Shown in pieces: positions 6,148 through 8,411 of a stretch of 8,411 nt of DNA (the first letter of the stretch is position 1; every line of letters starts with the position of its first letter). The DNA lies in NCBI GenBank assembly GCA_964575715.1, contig CAZNSG010000089.1:1-8411 (forward strand). Direction: 5' to 3'. This stretch comes from PNAI01 sp964575715. Lineage in GTDB: Bacteria; Pseudomonadota; Alphaproteobacteria; Rhizobiales; Xanthobacteraceae. A program made the translations under genes and the position numbers. The notes beneath the pieces are model-generated. The model did not search any database, had not been told where the DNA came from, and saw only the letters and a list, made by a program, of their open reading frames with translations.

Positions 6148-6480
6148 ATGTCCCTTGAGTCCATTCATGCCCTGCTGACGCTGGCGTTCGGCTTTGCCGT
6201 GGCGGGAATGCTCGGAAGCTTCTATCAGCTCGTGACTGCGAAGCCGCCAAGCTTCCAATTGCTCGGCGTGCGTGCGCAGCCATCAACGGTGATCACGCTG
6301 CCATTTCTGATCTTCACCGCGCCCTTCATCATCATGCGCAATACCATTCGCGGCCGGCAGACCGAAGGCCGGAGCTTCGGCTTTACGACGATGGCGACGG
6401 TGGTGGCGGGCTATTGGAGCCTGCTGTCGGGCACGCTGGTGCTGAAAGCGATCAAGACTCTCGGTCTTCTCATCGCGTAA
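6148..6480 (+). CDS. Small three-helix membrane protein (possibly DUF6949 family)
   Basis: A 110-residue inner-membrane protein starting at ATG 6148 (MSLESIHALLTLAFG). Three hydrophobic segments are visible: about 6-29 (IHALLTLAFGFAVAGMLGSFYQLV), 47-63 (STVITLPFLIFTAPFII) and 80-110 (TTMATVVAGYWSLLSGTLVLKAIKTLGLLIA). A short basic loop, MRNTIRGRQTEGR (63-75), lies between the second and third. I recognise the pattern as a conserved Rhizobiales small membrane protein, tentatively DUF6949; its function is unknown. The frame is open from ATG 6052, but the 32 extra residues are not family-like, and 6148 gives a first helix near the N-terminus as expected. The Shine-Dalgarno is weak (TTTTGAG). A CtrA-like box lies 97 bases upstream. 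The gamma carbonic anhydrase gene follows on the same strand with repeat copy D between. Confidence 0.8.
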   Translation: MSLESIHALLTLAFGFAVAGMLGSFYQLVTAKPPSFQLLGVRAQPSTVITLPFLIFTAPFIIMRNTIRGRQTEGRSFGFTTMATVVAGYWSLLSGTLVLKAIKTLGLLIA

Positions 6481-6524
6481 GGCGCACCTCCTCGCCAATC
6501 CAAAACGAACATGGCAAGGTCGCG

Positions 6525-6615
6525 TCCTAGTTTTTCGTTTGAGCATGATCTTATCCAAAAACCGGTTCCCACCACCGGATCAAGTCCGGTGGCAGGCTTT
6601 TTTGGGATCATGCTC
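6525..6615 (+). repeat. RIME-like mosaic palindromic repeat, copy D (carries nested insert 2)
   Basis: The right palindrome is complete, with perfect 10-base arms GAGCATGATC (6541-6550) and GATCATGCTC (6606-6615). Its centre AACCGGTTCCCA is interrupted by insert 2 (6572-6596), which folds as CCACCGGA-TCAAG-TCCGGTGG. The left palindrome is reduced to a remnant (CCTAGTTTTTCG near 6526). The element ends 5 bases before the GGAGGG Shine-Dalgarno of the carbonic anhydrase gene, leaving no room for a promoter between. Confidence 0.82.
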
Positions 6616-6620
6616 TCAAT

Positions 6621-6626
6621 GGAGGG
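6621..6626 (+). promoter_or_regulatory. Shine-Dalgarno that fixes the gamma carbonic anhydrase start
   Basis: GGAGGG at 6621-6626 lies 5 bases before ATG 6632. It settles the start at 6632 against the in-frame ATG at 6539, which would translate through the repeat. Confidence 0.8.
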
Positions 6627-6631
6627 CGCGC

Positions 6632-7162
6632 ATGGCGATTTACGAGCTTGACGGGCAGGCGCCGGAATTTCCCGCCGATGGCCGCTATTACGTTGCCGAG
6701 AGCGCGGTGATTATCGGCCGCGTGCGGCTCAAGCGCGATGCGAGCGTGTGGTTCGGCGCGGTGCTGCGCGGCGACAACGAATGGATCGAGATCGGCGAGC
6801 GCGCGGATGTGCAGGATAATTGCACGCTGCACACCGATCCCGGTTATCCGATCACGGTCGGCGCCAATTCGCTCATCGGTCACAACGTGGTGCTGCATGG
6901 CTGCAGCGTGGGCGAGAACAGCCTGATCGGCATGGGCGCGATCATGCTCAACGGTGCGAAAATCGGAAAGAATTCGCTGGTCGGCGCCGGCGCGCTGGTC
7001 ACCGAAGGCAAGGATTTTCCGGACAATTCGCTCATCGTCGGCGCGCCCGCGCGCGCGATCCGCATGCTCGACGAGAAGGCAATGAGGATGATCGCCGAGG
7101 GCGCGGATATCTATGTGCGGCGCGGGCAGCGCTATGCGAAGGGCTTGAAGCGGATTGGGTGA
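6632..7162 (+). CDS. Gamma-class carbonic anhydrase family protein (YrdA/PaaY-like)
   Basis: A 176-residue left-handed beta-helix protein built of hexapeptide repeats (GANSLI, GENSLI, GKNSLV and others), the usual size for the short gamma-CA-like group. The three metal-binding histidines of the family are present: His67 (TLHTD), His84 (IGHNV) and His89 (VLHG). Also present are the Arg46-Asp48 pair (RGDNE) that stabilises the trimer interface and Gln61 (DVQDN) near the active site. A trimer with zinc or iron at subunit interfaces and reversible CO2 hydration is the family role. Many short members lack the proton-shuttle loop and have weak or no measured activity, so catalysis is not certain. 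The C-terminal helix is about residues 146-170. No signal peptide is seen. It may share a transcript with the membrane-protein gene 151 bases upstream, since repeat copy D fills the gap next to its ribosome site. Confidence 0.92.
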   Translation: MAIYELDGQAPEFPADGRYYVAESAVIIGRVRLKRDASVWFGAVLRGDNEWIEIGERADVQDNCTLHTDPGYPITVGANSLIGHNVVLHGCSVGENSLIGMGAIMLNGAKIGKNSLVGAGALVTEGKDFPDNSLIVGAPARAIRMLDEKAMRMIAEGADIYVRRGQRYAKGLKRIG

Positions 7163-7247
7163 TTTTATTTGTGCCCCAAATTGATTCGCACTTTGTCCCT
7201 CGCGTTCACAGACCAGAACAGACGCTAGAAATCAGAATTCCAATCGC
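7163..7247. other. Short convergent intergenic gap
   Basis: 85 bases between the converging carbonic anhydrase and binding-protein genes. No convincing hairpin, T run or repeat is seen. Confidence 0.4.
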
Positions 7248-8078
7248 CTATTTCTTCGCCGGGATCGCGCCATTGGCCTTTATGACGACAGCACCTTCCG
7301 GACCGTTGACGAAATCGATGAATGCCTTCACCTGCGGGGATGGCGCGTTCTTGGTGACCAGAAATGAATCGCGCCGCAGGCGATAACGTTCGGCGACGAC
7401 GTTAGCCTCGTTTGCCGCGACGCGATTGAGCGCAAGGGCTTTTATCTTGCCCTTGCTCTGTTCGACGACGGTCGCGCTGGTCATGCCGATGGCGCCCGAT
7501 GTCTCCGCCAGCGCCTTGGCCATATCGCCGGCGCGCTCCAGCACTTTTACACTGGTTGAGAGCTTCAGCGCCTTGAAGCATCCAATGCCGCCGCGCACGA
7601 CTTCGGCGTCGACCTCGCTATCGGGACGCCCGAGAGGAGCGATGGCGAGATCGGAGCCCCCGAACTCCTTCCAATTGTTCTGCCGGCCTTCGTATATCGT
7701 GCAGATCTGAGCTTCGGTCAGGCCGTCGATGCGAACCGTCTCGTGGACCGCAAATACAACCGGCGTCATGGCAATGCGGTGCACCGTCATCCCCATTGCG
7801 GTGATGTCGGCGACGTTGAGGCCGTGGCTCGCCATTGCGATATCGATCCTGCCGGCAGAGAGCGCCTCAAATCGCGCTTTGGTGCCTAATCCCTTGCCGA
7901 GCTCCACCACAATGCTGTGTTTTGCGGTGAAGGCTTTGCCCAATGCTTCAACAAGCGGGGCGGTTCCGGTCGATCCATCGACCATGATTTTTTGTTGGGC
8001 GTTTGCAGGCGAGAGGTTCGCCGTTGCCGCCATGACTATCGTCATCGCGATGGCGATTTTCAAACCATGGGACATCAT
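7248..8078 (-). CDS. PstS-like periplasmic substrate-binding protein (orphan)
   Basis: A 276-residue exported protein starting at ATG 8078. The signal peptide is MMSHGLKIAIAMTIVMAATA to about residue 27, with likely cleavage at ANA|QQ. The mature part fits the PstS-like type 2 periplasmic binding fold: DGSTGTAP (34-41) at the first binding loop, GRIDIAMAS (76-84), MTPVVFAVH (104-112) and TIYEGRQNNWKEFGG (127-141). The canonical PstS R-SDGSGT phosphate loop is here GRPDSEVD (150-157), lacking the SGT, so the ligand may not be phosphate. Two cysteines (126 and 167) could form a disulfide. AAGGAG at 8084-8089 sits 5 bases before ATG 8078; an in-frame GTG at 8084 overlaps it and is excluded, while ATG 8075 is also possible. 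No permease or ATPase gene is in view, although the gene's upstream side lies beyond the window. Confidence 0.87.
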   Translation of the reverse strand: MMSHGLKIAIAMTIVMAATANLSPANAQQKIMVDGSTGTAPLVEALGKAFTAKHSIVVELGKGLGTKARFEALSAGRIDIAMASHGLNVADITAMGMTVHRIAMTPVVFAVHETVRIDGLTEAQICTIYEGRQNNWKEFGGSDLAIAPLGRPDSEVDAEVVRGGIGCFKALKLSTSVKVLERAGDMAKALAETSGAIGMTSATVVEQSKGKIKALALNRVAANEANVVAERYRLRRDSFLVTKNAPSPQVKAFIDFVNGPEGAVVIKANGAIPAKK

Positions 8079-8083
8079 GCACA

Positions 8084-8089
8084 CTCCTT
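8084..8089 (-). promoter_or_regulatory. Shine-Dalgarno of the PstS-like gene
   Basis: AAGGAG on the minus strand, 5 bases before ATG 8078 and 8 before ATG 8075. It overlaps the in-frame GTG at 8084, ruling that longer start out. Confidence 0.75.
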
Positions 8090-8230
8090 GCGAATTCCGT
8101 GCGGTTGCAAATTCTGTGTGGTACGCAGCAGACGCTTAAAAAAAAAGCAGTTGTCGCCGTGTGCCGCGTTGGCGCCCGCAACGTTTTTATTCACGCGCAT
8201 AATACCAATGGCGATAGATCCGTACTCATA
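8090..8230. other. Upstream region of the PstS-like gene, no gene seen
   Basis: Non-coding leader of the minus-strand binding-protein gene. The only clear feature is a run of nine A at 8138-8146 flanked by GCTT and AAGC. No confident promoter hexamers were found. Confidence 0.35.
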
Positions 8231-8411
8231 CCTCATCCTGAGGAGCGCACACCGATGTCGGGTTTACCCGACATCGGCATACTTAAGTGCGGAAGTCGGC
8301 TATAGCCGACTTGCGTGTGCGCGTCTCGAAGGATGGCCAGGTCGGAGCGTGCAGCCATCCTTCGAGACGGACGCCATAGCGCGTCGAAGACGCGCGTTAA
8401 CGCGCTTATGG
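8231..8411. repeat. Multi-branched palindromic intergenic repeat, truncated by the window end
   Basis: Same family as the element at 5120-5211 by its CATCCTGAGG (8234-8243) and CTCGAAGGATG (8325-8335) ends. Inside are an outer stem GCGCACAC (8245-8252) / GTGTGCGC (8315-8322), a perfect 12-base-arm hairpin with a TT loop (8252-8277), the palindrome ACTTAAGT (8281-8288) and a perfect 20-base palindrome (8293-8312, AAGTCGGCTA plus its complement). A second inverted copy follows: 8355-8369 is the exact reverse complement of 8322-8336 (15 bases). It continues with GCGCGTC-GAA-GACGCGC (8379-8395) and GCGCGTTAACGCGC (8392-8405). The closing end of this second copy lies past the window. Confidence 0.82.

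Noticed and set aside
6539..6631. N-terminal extension of the gamma carbonic anhydrase
   Set aside because: It translates the palindromic repeat; GGAGGG at 6621-6626 fits a start at 6632.
8099..8305. Plus-strand open frame of 68 codons
   Set aside because: It runs through the binding-protein leader and into the palindromic repeat; no ribosome site or protein-like composition.

Overview
The window looks like chromosomal DNA from a high-GC alphaproteobacterium, most likely Hyphomicrobiales (Rhizobiales) in or near the Bradyrhizobium/Xanthobacteraceae group. This rests on three things: lineage-typical small genes (a CHCC zinc-finger protein, a DUF3126-like protein and a three-helix membrane protein), mosaic palindromic intergenic repeats of the RIME kind, and CATCCTGAGG / CTCGAAGGATG palindromic repeats common in that group. 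The assignment is from recognition, not a search. No rRNA, tRNA, CRISPR array, phage or transposase gene is visible.

Layout. The left block (1-2610) is on the minus strand. Read in the transcribed direction it holds a small CHCC zinc-finger protein, then a flavin monooxygenase, then a MetE-core methyltransferase that runs off the left edge. The monooxygenase and methyltransferase are separated by only 5 bases and are probably co-transcribed. A divergent intergenic region (2611-2772) leads to a plus-strand block: an alpha/beta hydrolase (2773-3525), serine O-acetyltransferase CysE (3785-4609) and a 69-residue DUF3126-like protein (4899-5108). A large inverted repeat (5120-5211) separates this block from a convergent minus-strand gene for a membrane-anchored hypothetical protein (5221-5946). 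A divergent promoter region with a CtrA-like box (6035-6050) then precedes a plus-strand pair, a three-helix membrane protein (6148-6480) and a gamma-class carbonic anhydrase homologue (6632-7162). Convergent to these is an orphan PstS-like periplasmic binding protein (7248-8078, minus). The last 330 bases hold no gene, only a highly palindromic repeat cut off by the window edge.

Function. The protein genes are mostly housekeeping or lineage-conserved. CysE makes O-acetylserine for cysteine synthesis, and the MetE-core protein carries a complete thiol-activating zinc site, so sulfur amino acid metabolism appears twice, but the two genes are not in one operon. The rest look like independent short transcription units.

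The most notable content is intergenic. Four copies of one palindromic element (2211-2352, 3642-3745, 4669-4868, 6525-6615) carry different combinations of two smaller palindromic modules inserted at exactly the same internal sites, and each copy lies just upstream of a translation start. A second palindromic family (5120-5211 and 8231-8411) and one nested insert contain C(GAA)G triloop hairpins. I see no clearly novel multi-gene system. The best leads are this nested repeat architecture, the MetE-core/monooxygenase pair and the CtrA-like site.
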